Assembly (NCBI RefSeq): GCF_015712165.1
Contig: NZ_JADPZX010000001.1
Span: 1,178,001 to 1,242,000, forward strand
Length of the DNA stretch: 64,000 nucleotides
Source of the DNA: Streptomyces spinoverrucosus
Lineage (GTDB): Bacteria > Actinomycetota > Actinomycetes > Streptomycetales > Streptomycetaceae
Direction: 5' to 3'
Below, piece by piece: positions 9,131 to 17,541 of this stretch (within the stretch, counting starts at the first letter, position 1; each line of letters starts with the position of its first letter). The notes beneath the pieces were generated by a model. That model saw nothing but the letters and a program-made list of their open reading frames with translations, searched no databases and had not been told where the DNA came from. The position numbers were made by a program, and so were the translations under genes.

Positions 9131-10933
9131 TCACCGCGTCGGCCACACCACCATCGCCGACCCGCCCCCGCGTCGCGTCTTCTCCGCCGCCGCCAGCCAC
9201 TTGCCGCCCGGCAGTCGCTGTACGCCCGTGGTCGCGCCGATCTCCGGGTTGAGGCGGAAGGAGTGGCCGATGGCCTGCAACCGCTCCCGCATCTCCTTGT
9301 CGTCGTACAGCCCGGGCTCCAACTCGGTCTGTGCGGCGTTGCGCTGGCTGGCCCGCGGTGCGGCGATGGCGTCGACGAGCGGCTGCCCCCGGTCCAGGAA
9401 ACCGGTGAGCGTCTGCAGCACGGTGGTGATGATGGTCGCGCCGCCGGGCGAACCCAGCGCCACCACCGGCTTCCGGTGCTCGTCCAGCACGATCGTCGGC
9501 GACATCGACGAGCGCGGCCGCTTGCCCGGACCCGGCAGGTTGGGGTCGTGCACGGCCGGGTTGGCCGGGGTGAAGGAGAAGTCGGTCAGCTCGTTGTTCA
9601 GGATGAAGCCGCGCCCCGGGACGGTGATGCCGCTGCCGCCGGTCTGCTCGATGGTGAGCGTGTAGGAGACGACGTTGCCCCACTTGTCGGCCGTGGTGAG
9701 GTGGGTCGTGCTGTCGCCCTCGTAGGTCGTCGGGGCCGACTTGCCGCCCGTGGAGCAGGCCGCCGGGTCACGCGGGTCACCCGGCGCGACCGGGCTGGTC
9801 AGCACCGCGTCGTCCTTGATCAGGCACGCGCGCGAGTCGGCGTACTTCTGGGAGAGCAGCTCCTTGGTCGGTACGTCCTCGAAGGCGGGGTCGCCCACCC
9901 AGCGCCCCCGGTCCGCGAACGCGACCCGGCTCGCCTCGATGAAGCGGTGCAGGTACTGGGCGTCGCTCGCCTTGGAAAGGTCCGTCCGCTCCAGCATGTT
10001 GAGCGCCTCCCCGACCGTGGTGCCGCCCGAGGAGGAGGGCGCCATCGAGTAGACGCCGAGGCCGCGGTACGAGGTGCTGCTGGGTGCCTGGTTCTTGGTG
10101 CGGTAGGTGGCCAGGTCCTTCAGCGACAGCTCGCCGGGGCGGGCGTGGTAGCCGGAGGAGGGGTCCACGGGAGGGTCGTTGACGGTGTCGACGATCTCCT
10201 TCGCCAGCCTGCCCCGGTACAGCGCGCCGACGCCCTCGCGGCCCAGCTCCTCGTAGGTCTGGGCGAGATCGGGGTTGGTGAGGGTGGAGCCGACGACGGG
10301 CAGCTCGCCGCCGGGCAGGAAGAGCTTCGCCGTGTCCGGGAAGTTCTTGAACCGCGCTTCGTTGGACGCGGTCTGCGCGCGGAAGGTGGCGTCGACGGTG
10401 AATCCGTCGCGTGCCAGTCGTTCGGCGGGCTTCAGGAGTGTGCGCAGCGGTTTGCTGCCCCAGTTCTTCAGCGCCGACTGCCAGGTGGCAGGGGTGCCCG
10501 GGGTGCCGACGCTCAGTCCGCTGGTGACCGCCTCGGCGAAGGGGATCGCCTTGCCGTTCTCCGTGAACAGCTTCTCGTCCGCCGTCAGCGGCGCGGTCTC
10601 GCGGCCGTCGATCGTGTGCACCGAACGGGACCGGGCGTTGTAGTAGACGAAGTATCCGCCGCCGCCGATTCCGGCGGAGTACGGCTCGGTGACGCCCAGC
10701 GCGGCGGCGGTGGCGACGGCCGCGTCGACGGCGTTGCCGCCCTTCCTCAGCACCTCGATACCGGCGGCGGAGGCGTCCGCGTCGACGCTCGCCACCGCGC
10801 CGCCGTGGCCGACGGCGACCGGGACCTTCTCCTCCGGCGTCGTCGGGGGAGCCGGGGGCGCCGCGGCCCCCACCGACACCACGGCGGCCGACACCGCCAG
10901 AACCGTCAGTTTCCGCACGACAGGGCGACGCAT
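9131..10933 (-). CDS. ggt: Secreted gamma-glutamyltransferase
   Basis: A 600-residue Ntn-hydrolase precursor. It starts with a signal peptide (RRPVVRKLTVLAVSAAVVSVG then an Ala/Pro stretch). The oxyanion and substrate region GIGGGGYFVYY and APSSSGGTTVGEALNMLE are conserved. The self-cleavage/catalytic threonine is in GDSTTHLTTADKWGN (about T409), which separates the large and small subunits. It cleaves or transfers the gamma-glutamyl group of glutathione and related peptides outside the cell. I chose the ATG at 10933, which has GGAGG at the right distance; the GTG two codons earlier overlaps that ribosome site. Confidence 0.93.
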   Translation of the reverse strand: MRRPVVRKLTVLAVSAAVVSVGAAAPPAPPTTPEEKVPVAVGHGGAVASVDADASAAGIEVLRKGGNAVDAAVATAAALGVTEPYSAGIGGGGYFVYYNARSRSVHTIDGRETAPLTADEKLFTENGKAIPFAEAVTSGLSVGTPGTPATWQSALKNWGSKPLRTLLKPAERLARDGFTVDATFRAQTASNEARFKNFPDTAKLFLPGGELPVVGSTLTNPDLAQTYEELGREGVGALYRGRLAKEIVDTVNDPPVDPSSGYHARPGELSLKDLATYRTKNQAPSSTSYRGLGVYSMAPSSSGGTTVGEALNMLERTDLSKASDAQYLHRFIEASRVAFADRGRWVGDPAFEDVPTKELLSQKYADSRACLIKDDAVLTSPVAPGDPRDPAACSTGGKSAPTTYEGDSTTHLTTADKWGNVVSYTLTIEQTGGSGITVPGRGFILNNELTDFSFTPANPAVHDPNLPGPGKRPRSSMSPTIVLDEHRKPVVALGSPGGATIITTVLQTLTGFLDRGQPLVDAIAAPRASQRNAAQTELEPGLYDDKEMRERLQAIGHSFRLNPEIGATTGVQRLPGGKWLAAAEKTRRGGGSAMVVWPTR

Positions 10934-11060
10934 CCGCACCTCCAGTCAGGGACCGTCCGCGCAGCCTAATCCATGGACATGCCCGCGTCAGGAGCGCGCA
11001 CCCGTGCCCCTCACTCACCACTCGAACACGGTTTCCCTGCGCCCGCTACCATGCGCGCCC

Positions 11061-11819
11061 ATGACTGACGACGTGCGCAACATCGTCCTCGGCGTGATCG
11101 CGGCCGGCCTCAGCGCCGCGATCGGCTGGCTGGCCCGCACCTATCTGTGGCGGCGCAAACTCCGCCGCAAGCAGGCCTTCTTCGGGCTGCCCGACAACTC
11201 CGAGTCGCTGCTGGTGGTGAACCGGGGCGCGGGCGGACCCGAGCTGTCGGTGATGCGCTACGACGTGTTCGCGCTCCTTGAACTGGCCGCGTTGATCAAG
11301 GACTGCAACGCCTTCGCCCAGATCGTCCCGCACGACGCGGCCCGTCAGGGTTTCGGTGAGCGCACCGAGTTCTGCGTCGGCGGCCCGGCGTCCAACCGCC
11401 GCATGACGGCGCATCTGGCCTCTCTGCTGCCCGGTGTGCGGGTGAACGTCGACGCCGAACCGGGCCCGGACCGCGGCGCCTTCCAGATCGGCTCCGAGCG
11501 GTACCGCGTGGAGGTCGGCAAGGAGGAGCACGTGCTCCTCGCCCGCCTGACGGTGGACCAGAGCCCGGGCAGCCGCCCGGTCTTCCTGTTCTGCGGCCAG
11601 ACCGCGATCACCAACCAGGCGGCCACCCGCTATCTCGCGCGCAACCACGAGCGGCTGACCCGCAAGCACGGCAACAACAGCTTCGTACTGCTGCTGAAGG
11701 TGGTGAACTCGCAGGCGTACGGCCCGGACGTGGTCGAACTGGTCGCGGAGGTGACCCGGGCGGCCCAGGCCCCGATTCCGGCGGTCGCCGCGCCCCGCAA
11801 CTCGCACCGCGCCTCCTAG
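11061..11819 (+). CDS. Conserved membrane-anchored hypothetical protein
   Basis: A 252-residue protein with one N-terminal membrane helix (NIVLGVIAAGLSAAIGWLA, residues 6-24) followed by a basic stop-transfer patch (YLWRRKLRRKQ) and a soluble domain predicted to face the cytosol. The domain contains PDNSESLLVVNR, MRYDVFALLELAALI and PVFLFCGQTAITNQAA, the last resembling a beta-strand plus turn of a nucleotide-binding or SMODS-like fold, though I cannot support that. No catalytic motif is recognised. The start is the ATG at 11061; the open frame upstream (from 10689) is antisense to the ggt gene. Confidence 0.7.
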   Translation: MTDDVRNIVLGVIAAGLSAAIGWLARTYLWRRKLRRKQAFFGLPDNSESLLVVNRGAGGPELSVMRYDVFALLELAALIKDCNAFAQIVPHDAARQGFGERTEFCVGGPASNRRMTAHLASLLPGVRVNVDAEPGPDRGAFQIGSERYRVEVGKEEHVLLARLTVDQSPGSRPVFLFCGQTAITNQAATRYLARNHERLTRKHGNNSFVLLLKVVNSQAYGPDVVELVAEVTRAAQAPIPAVAAPRNSHRAS

Positions 11820-11841
11820 GGTTCTGCACCATTCAATGATT

Positions 11842-11896
11842 GTTACTTTCACGTAACTTACTGACGGGTTACCCCCGGTAAGAAGCCGAGGTTACC
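11842..11896 (+). promoter_or_regulatory. Cluster of GTTAC-type inverted repeats before the S15-type peptidase
   Basis: The 116-bp gap before the GTG at 11936 has an AT-rich patch with several related motifs: GTTAC-N6-GTAAC (11842-11857), TTACC-CCC-GGTAA (11869-11881) and GGTTACC (11890-11896). Three spaced copies of one core suggest a multi-site operator or activator region for the secreted peptidase. No match to a named regulator can be claimed. Confidence 0.35.
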
Positions 11897-11935
11897 GTCG
11901 GGTCACTTTGCACTGACACGAGTGAGGAGTGACCC

Positions 11936-13504
11936 GTGGGACCCCATCGCAAGGCCCTGCGTACGACTGCCGTGGGCGCCGTCTCCGCGACCCTGGTCGC
12001 CGGAAGCGCCCTCGGGCTCGCCCCCGCCGCCCAGGCGGCCCCCGACCCGGTCCGTTTCGTCGACATCACCGGCGACGGCGGCACCGTCCTCAAGGCGAAC
12101 GTCGTCACGCCCGCGGGCGCCGACGCCGGCCGCCGCTACCCGCTGCTCGTGCTGCCCACGAGCTGGGCCACGCCCCAGATCGAGTACCTCGCACAGGCCC
12201 AGAAACTCGCCAACTCCGGCTATGTCGTGGTCACTTACAACGTCCGCGGCTTCTGGCAGTCCGGCGGCTACATAGAGGTCGCCGGCCCACCCGACACAGC
12301 CGACGCGTCCCGGGTCATCGACTGGGCGCTCGCCAACACCCCGTCCGACGCCGAACGCATCGGCATGGCAGGCCTCTCGTACGGCGCGGGCATCAGCCTG
12401 CTCGCCGCCGCGCACGACAAGCGCGTCCGGGCCGTCGCCGCGCTCAGCGGCTGGGCCGACCTGATCGACTCGATCTACTCCGGCCGCACCCAGCACTCCC
12501 AGGCCGCCGCCCTGTTGCAGGGCGCCGGCCAACTCACCGGCCGGCCCAGCGCCGAACTCCAGCAGGTGTTCGAGGACTTCTTCGCCTCCAACCTGGAGAG
12601 GGAGCCGGAGCTGATCGCCTGGGGGAAGAAACGTTCCCCCGCCGCCTATGTCGACCGGATCAACGACAACGGCACCGCGATCATGCTCGCCAACGCCTGG
12701 GGCGACACGATCTTCCCGCCCAACCAGTACACGGACTTCTACGAGAAGCTGACCGTCCCCAAGCGACTCGAACTGCGCCCCGGCGACCACGCGACCACCG
12801 AGGTGACCGGGCTGCTCGGCCTGCCCAACGACGTGTGGACGGACACCGGGCGCTGGTTCGACCACCATCTCAAGGGCGAGGACAACGGCATCGACCGCGA
12901 GCAGCCGGTCCGTCTCAAGTCCCGCACGGGCGGCGGCTACGAGGGCTACCCGGACTGGAAGTCGGTCGCCGCGACCAGCCGGAAGATCGACCTGGCGGGC
13001 TCGACCACGATCCGCACGAACGTCAACTCCGGGGCGGACGGCGGGGTCATCCTCCTGTCCAGCTTCCTCGACCAGATCGCCCAGCTGCCCCCGACGGCGT
13101 CGATCCCCCTGCTGCCGCGCCGCTGGGCCGCCGTATGGCAGTCGGAGAAGTACGCCACGACCCAGCACGTGCGCGGCACCGCGAAGCTGCACACGACCCT
13201 CACTCCGACCGAGTCGAGCGGAACCCTCGTCGCGTACCTCTACGACGTGGGCCCGCTCGGCCTCGGCAAGCTGGTCAGCAACGCGCCGTACACCTTCCAC
13301 GGACGTACGCCCGGAAAGCCGTTCGGCGTCGACCTGGAACTGTTCTCCACGGCCTACGACGTCCCGGCAGGGCATCGGCTGGCCCTGGTCGTCGACACGG
13401 TCGACCCGCTCTACATCGAGCACAACCCGTCCGGCGCGCGGCTGACCTTCTCCTCGCCGGCGAACGACCCGTCGTACGTGTCGATTCCGCTGCGCGAGCA
13501 GTGA
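11936..13504 (+). CDS. Secreted CocE/NonD-family (S15-like) alpha/beta hydrolase peptidase
   Basis: A 522-residue exported enzyme. The signal peptide (residues 1-34) ends at a typical AQA-A site. An alpha/beta-hydrolase domain follows, with the nucleophile elbow GLSYGAG (Ser148), an acidic residue in the NAWGDTIFPPNQ loop and the His loop LRPGDHAT. A C-terminal jelly-roll (about 330-522) matches the X-Pro dipeptidyl-peptidase C-terminal domain (GTAKLHTTLTPTES, PSGARLTFSS). It probably releases dipeptides or hydrolyses acyl esters outside the cell. The GTG start is preceded by GAGGAG. The exact substrate cannot be read from sequence. Confidence 0.85.
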   Translation: MGPHRKALRTTAVGAVSATLVAGSALGLAPAAQAAPDPVRFVDITGDGGTVLKANVVTPAGADAGRRYPLLVLPTSWATPQIEYLAQAQKLANSGYVVVTYNVRGFWQSGGYIEVAGPPDTADASRVIDWALANTPSDAERIGMAGLSYGAGISLLAAAHDKRVRAVAALSGWADLIDSIYSGRTQHSQAAALLQGAGQLTGRPSAELQQVFEDFFASNLEREPELIAWGKKRSPAAYVDRINDNGTAIMLANAWGDTIFPPNQYTDFYEKLTVPKRLELRPGDHATTEVTGLLGLPNDVWTDTGRWFDHHLKGEDNGIDREQPVRLKSRTGGGYEGYPDWKSVAATSRKIDLAGSTTIRTNVNSGADGGVILLSSFLDQIAQLPPTASIPLLPRRWAAVWQSEKYATTQHVRGTAKLHTTLTPTESSGTLVAYLYDVGPLGLGKLVSNAPYTFHGRTPGKPFGVDLELFSTAYDVPAGHRLALVVDTVDPLYIEHNPSGARLTFSSPANDPSYVSIPLREQ

Positions 13505-13546
13505 TCTTCGGCCGCTGCCGGACGGGTCCGGCTCGGGGTACTGCCG

Positions 13547-13574
13547 CCCCCTACGGTCGAACGGCCGTGGGGGG
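13547..13574 (+). terminator. Hairpin terminator after the S15-like peptidase
   Basis: CCCCCTACGG (13547-13556) pairs with CCGTGGGGGG (13565-13574), one T:G pair, 8-nt loop. It lies between the convergent S15-like and DUF6278-like genes and could end transcription in both directions. No U-tract, as usual for Streptomyces. Confidence 0.55.
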
Positions 13575-13650
13575 ACCCATCACAGGGCTGAACGGCACAT
13601 CGTAGTCGAGGTTCGCCGAACGCACTTGCCCGCCTAGATGCGCAGCGAGG

Positions 13651-14058
13651 TCAGGATTCGGCGACTTCCGCGTACAGCTGCGACAGCTCGGGCACGCCGC
13701 TCGCGGCCCACTCCTGACCGGAGGCCACGACGTCGAACTCGCGGCCGGACGCCAGCCGCACCACCGGCTGGCCGTCCGGCCGGATCTCCCAGGCCGCGCC
13801 GGGCACCGTGCGCACGATCACCGTCCCCAGATACAGACCGGCGTCATTGCCCAGCCAGGGCAGGATCTCCTCGTCGTCCCGCCAGCGCGGCAGCAGCTGG
13901 TCGAGCGCCTCCAACGAGTCCACGCTGTCATCGAGTTGGACGCCCGCCCGGCCCGCCTGGGAACGAAGCAGCTCGCACTCGGCCAGGAGCTCGGCGATGC
14001 CCTCGGGGTCGAAGACCCCGGGCCTCTGGCGTCGGTGGCCCAGGAAAGGGATGTTCAT
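13651..14058 (-). CDS. DUF6278-like conserved hypothetical protein
   Basis: A 135-residue soluble protein widespread in Streptomyces and, as far as I recall, classed as DUF6278. The visible features are a short basic start (MNIPFLGHRRQRPG), a helical part (GIAELLAECELLRSQA, SLEALDQLLPRWRDDEE) and a beta-rich C-terminal half (LYLGTVIVRTVPGAAWEIRP, VVRLASGREFDVVA). There is no signal peptide, metal motif or HTH. No function is known to me. Confidence 0.75.
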   Translation of the reverse strand: MNIPFLGHRRQRPGVFDPEGIAELLAECELLRSQAGRAGVQLDDSVDSLEALDQLLPRWRDDEEILPWLGNDAGLYLGTVIVRTVPGAAWEIRPDGQPVVRLASGREFDVVASGQEWAASGVPELSQLYAEVAES

Positions 14059-14228
14059 ACGTCCAGCCTGTCATTCGCACCGGCGTGCGCACCACAGGCG
14101 CGCGGACGGTCGTATGCGGTCGTCCGGGCGGTTTCACACCGTGTTCGCGCATGGTTCGTTGACCCGCCCCGATCCACCTCCCTAGCTTCACGATCATCAC
14201 CAGTCGCACGGGAGAGCGGGAGGGTCGG

Positions 14229-15992
14229 TTGGTACGCCGAGGTGTCCGGGGGGTCGCGGTCGTCCTCGTGCTGATCGCGTCCGTGCTGCCCACGGCCTCG
14301 GCGCAGGCCACCCACGACGAGGCGGCGGCGCCGCTGCCGCTGGAGCAGCTCTTCGACAACACCGCCGTCAGCGACGACGGCAGCCCCGCGGAGGCCGACT
14401 TCGACGGCGTGGGCGCCTCCCTGTCCGCCCAGGACCTGGCGGCCGCCGGCTGGACGCCGGGCCGCGCGCTCACCGTGCAGGGCGCCACGCTGACCTGGCC
14501 GGACCGGGTCGCGGGCGAGCCGGACAACGTACGGGCCGACGGCCAGAGCGTGGCACTGAACGGCCAGGGCGACGCGCTCGCCTTCCTGGTCGCGAGCACG
14601 TCCGGCGCCGACGTCACCGCCTCCGGCACGATCTCGTACGCCGACGGCACCCTCTCCCCGTACCTCCTCACCGCGCCCGACTGGCGGCGCGGCCCGCTCG
14701 CCACCAAGGCGGTGGCGCTGCCGCACGTCAACACACCCGGTGGTCAACTCGCCGAGAAGGCGCGGCTGTACGTCGTGACCGTGCCGGTCGACGCGGGGCG
14801 GATCGTCGCCGCGGTGCAGCTGCCCCTCGCCCCCGACCTGCATGTCTTCGCCCTGTCGGTGCGCGCCGCCACGACCGGCTGGACGGGCAGCTGGGCGACG
14901 GCGACGTCCGGGCAGCCGGCCGTGGGCCCGTGGACCGACCGGACGCTGCGGCTGGTGGTGCACACCTCGGCGGGCGGGCCCCGGCTGCGGCTGCGGTTCG
15001 ACAACACGTTCGCGGCGGCGCCGGTACGGATCGGTGGCGCGACGGTGGCCGTGCAGGACACGGGCGCGGCGGCCGAGGACACGCCGGTGCGGCTGACCTT
15101 CGGCGGGGCGACGGACGTCGAGATCCCGGCGGGGGCCCAGGCCTACAGCGACCCGCTCACCTTCGACGTGCCCGCCGACGCCAATCTGCTGGTCAGCTTC
15201 CATCTGCCCGGCCCGGTCTCGGCGGCACCGGTGCACCGGCTCGCGCAGCAGCGGTCGTATGTCAGCGAGCCGGGCGACCACACGGCCGCCGGCACGGCCA
15301 CGGCGTACACCACCACCCTGACCAACTGGCCGCTGCTGACCGGTGTGGACGTGGCCGACGGGCCGGGGTCCGTCGTGGCGGTCGGCGACTCGATCACCGA
15401 CGGCGACAAGTCGACCGTGGACGCCAACCGGCGCTGGCCCGACGTGCTGGCCGCACGGCTGCGGGCGCAGAGCGCGGTGCCGCGGTACGGGGTGCTCAAT
15501 CAGGGCATCGCGGGTAACAGCGTGATCGCCGACCGCTACCCCGGGGACGGGGTCACCACGGACGCGTCAGGAGTGAGCGCGCTGAACCGGCTCGACCGGG
15601 ATGTGCACGCCCAGACCTCGGTGCGTACGGCGGTCGTCTTCGAGGGCATCAACGACCTGCTGGCGGGCAGGACCGCACAGCAGCTGACCGAGGCCCTGAC
15701 GGAGATCGCCGACCGGGCGCACGCGCGCGGGCTGCGGGTGCTGGTGGCGACCCTGCTGCCGTGCGGCGGCGAGCCCCGCTGCACAGCCGCCCTGGAGAGC
15801 GAGCGGACCGCCGTCAACGCGTGGATCCGGCAGAACGACGTGTTCGACGGGGTGCTCGACTTCGACGCGGCGGTACGGGATCCGGCACAGCCGACGCGCA
15901 TGCTCCCGGCATACGACAGCGGCGACCACCTGCATCCCGGGGACGCGGGGCTGGCCGCGCTGGCGGAGTCGGTGGACCTGACGCTGCTGTGA
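14229..15992 (+). CDS. Secreted SGNH/GDSL hydrolase
   Basis: A 587-residue exported esterase/lipase-type protein. The signal peptide (about 1-26) ends SAQA. Residues 40-370 form beta-sandwich-like regions. The SGNH hydrolase domain lies at about 380-587, with block I AVGDSITDGD (Ser388), block II Gly in NQGIAGNSV, block III GINDLL and block V DHLHPGDAG (Asp/His). The start is a TTG at 14229 with GGGAGGG 4 nt upstream; no ATG or GTG is available in frame between it and the signal core. The likely role is deacylation of polysaccharides or lipids outside the cell. Confidence 0.85.
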   Translation: MVRRGVRGVAVVLVLIASVLPTASAQATHDEAAAPLPLEQLFDNTAVSDDGSPAEADFDGVGASLSAQDLAAAGWTPGRALTVQGATLTWPDRVAGEPDNVRADGQSVALNGQGDALAFLVASTSGADVTASGTISYADGTLSPYLLTAPDWRRGPLATKAVALPHVNTPGGQLAEKARLYVVTVPVDAGRIVAAVQLPLAPDLHVFALSVRAATTGWTGSWATATSGQPAVGPWTDRTLRLVVHTSAGGPRLRLRFDNTFAAAPVRIGGATVAVQDTGAAAEDTPVRLTFGGATDVEIPAGAQAYSDPLTFDVPADANLLVSFHLPGPVSAAPVHRLAQQRSYVSEPGDHTAAGTATAYTTTLTNWPLLTGVDVADGPGSVVAVGDSITDGDKSTVDANRRWPDVLAARLRAQSAVPRYGVLNQGIAGNSVIADRYPGDGVTTDASGVSALNRLDRDVHAQTSVRTAVVFEGINDLLAGRTAQQLTEALTEIADRAHARGLRVLVATLLPCGGEPRCTAALESERTAVNAWIRQNDVFDGVLDFDAAVRDPAQPTRMLPAYDSGDHLHPGDAGLAALAESVDLTLL

Positions 15993-16003
15993 CCGCCATG
16001 GCC

Positions 16004-16783
16004 CTAGACCTCCAGGTCCACGACCACCGGCGCGTGGTCCGAGGCGCCCTTGCCCTTGCGCTCCTCGCGGTCCACGTACGCGTCCTTGACCGCGCTCGCG
16101 AACGGCTTGTTGCCGTAGACCAGGTCGATCCGCATGCCGCGGTTCTTGGGGAAGCAGAGCTGGCGGTAGTCCCAGTACGTGAACGGGTGGTCGTACTTCA
16201 GGGGGCGCGGGACCACGTCCGACAGGCCCGTCTCGCGCAGCGACGCCAGCGCGGCGCGCTCGGCGGGGGTGACGTGGGTGAGGCCCTCGAAGGCGGCCAC
16301 GTCGTAGACGTCGTCGTCCGTCGGCGCGACGTTGAAGTCGCCGAGCACCGCGAACGGGCGGGTGCCGCCCGCGTCACCTGCGACGGTTGCCTTCAGCGCC
16401 TCGAGCCACTGGAGCTTGTAGGCGTAGTGGGCGTGGTCGATCTCACGTCCGTTCGGCACGTACACCGACCAGACGCGGACCGGGCCGCAGGTCGCGGCGA
16501 TGGCGCGGGGCTCCACCGAGCCGTCGTACCCGGTGTCGCCGGGCAGGCCCTTCACGACGTCCGCGAGGCCGAGCCGGGAGAGCACCGCCACGCCGTTCCA
16601 CCGGCCGGTGGCGTGCACCGCGGCCTCGTAGCCCAGGTCGCGCAGCTGGTCGAACGGGAACTGCTCCTCGGCGACCTTGGCCTCCTGCAGGCACAGCACG
16701 TCGGTGCCGCTGTTCTCCAGCCAGGCCAGCAGCCGGGGCAGACGGGCGGTGATCGAGTTCACGTTCCAGGTCGCGATGCGCAT
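16004..16783 (-). CDS. xthA: Exodeoxyribonuclease III
   Basis: A 259-residue EEP-superfamily nuclease with all hallmark motifs: the N-terminal IATWNVNSI, metal Glu in LCLQEAK, the YVPNGRE loop, GDFNVAPTDDD, the active-site MRIDLVYGN and the terminal GASDHAPVVVDLEV. It repairs abasic sites as an AP endonuclease and 3'-5' exonuclease. Length and motif order match bacterial ExoIII closely. It is convergent with the GDSL hydrolase gene, only 11 bp apart. Confidence 0.95.
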   Translation of the reverse strand: MRIATWNVNSITARLPRLLAWLENSGTDVLCLQEAKVAEEQFPFDQLRDLGYEAAVHATGRWNGVAVLSRLGLADVVKGLPGDTGYDGSVEPRAIAATCGPVRVWSVYVPNGREIDHAHYAYKLQWLEALKATVAGDAGGTRPFAVLGDFNVAPTDDDVYDVAAFEGLTHVTPAERAALASLRETGLSDVVPRPLKYDHPFTYWDYRQLCFPKNRGMRIDLVYGNKPFASAVKDAYVDREERKGKGASDHAPVVVDLEV

Positions 16784-16833
16784 GCCTCACAACCTACCGG
16801 GCGGGTCCGACAACGCGTCCCGCCCGTGACCCG

Positions 16834-17475
16834 TCACACCTCGGCGGACTCCCCCGGCGTCAGCCGCAGGTGCGGGGAACCGCCGAGGGCGCCGATCTGG
16901 TTGTCGTAGATCGGGCGGGCGAGGTCGGTGAGGAGCGCGTCGTGGATGTCGTACGCCCGCTGCGGCTTGACCTCGCGGACGTAGTCGATCACCTCGGAGA
17001 TCTTGCTCCACGGGGCCATCACCGGCAGCATCAGCGTCTCCACCGGGTGGTCGGGGACGGTGAGGGCGTCGCCGGGGTGGAAGACGCTGCCGTCGACGAG
17101 GTAGCCGACGTTGGTGATGCGCGGGATGTCCGGGTGGATCACGGCGTGCAGTTCGCCGTGCGCCTGGATGTCGAAGCCCGCGGCGGTGAACGTGTCGCCG
17201 TGGCCGACGGTGTGCACACGGCCCGGGAAGGCCGTGGAGATCTTCTCCGCGACGGACTTCAGCGTCCAGATCTCGGCGGCCGGGTCGGCTTCCAGGGCGG
17301 TGCGCAGCCGCTCCTCGTCGAAGTGGTCGGGGTGCTCGTGGGTGACGAGGATCGCCTCGGCGCCGACCGCGGCGTCCGGCTCGCTGAATCCGCCCGGGTC
17401 GAGGACGAGCGTCCGGCCGTCCTTCTCCAGACGGACGCAGGCGTGCGACTTCTTCGTGAGCCTCATGGGTTCCAT
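16834..17475 (-). CDS. MBL-fold (UlaG-like) metal-dependent hydrolase
   Basis: A 213-residue metallo-beta-lactamase-fold protein. The metal motif THEHPDHFD (about 45-53) is followed by further ligands HGELHAVIHPD, VFHPGDAL and the C-terminal DIHDALL. It resembles the UlaG-type branch (beta-lactamase superfamily_2), cytoplasmic, substrate unknown. ATG at 17475 and ATG at 17466 are both possible. It lies on the same strand as xthA, with 50 bp between. Confidence 0.82.
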   Translation of the reverse strand: MEPMRLTKKSHACVRLEKDGRTLVLDPGGFSEPDAAVGAEAILVTHEHPDHFDEERLRTALEADPAAEIWTLKSVAEKISTAFPGRVHTVGHGDTFTAAGFDIQAHGELHAVIHPDIPRITNVGYLVDGSVFHPGDALTVPDHPVETLMLPVMAPWSKISEVIDYVREVKPQRAYDIHDALLTDLARPIYDNQIGALGGSPHLRLTPGESAEV

Positions 17476-17541
17476 CCTGCCCGGGGTGGGGGGTGGGGGC
17501 TTGCTGGGGGCTTGCTCCAGGGGCCTGGGTGGCCTGGGGGC

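Noticed and set aside
10689..11060. Upstream extension of the membrane-anchored hypothetical protein
   Set aside because: It runs antisense through the signal-peptide region of ggt; the ATG at 11061 starts a normal membrane helix.
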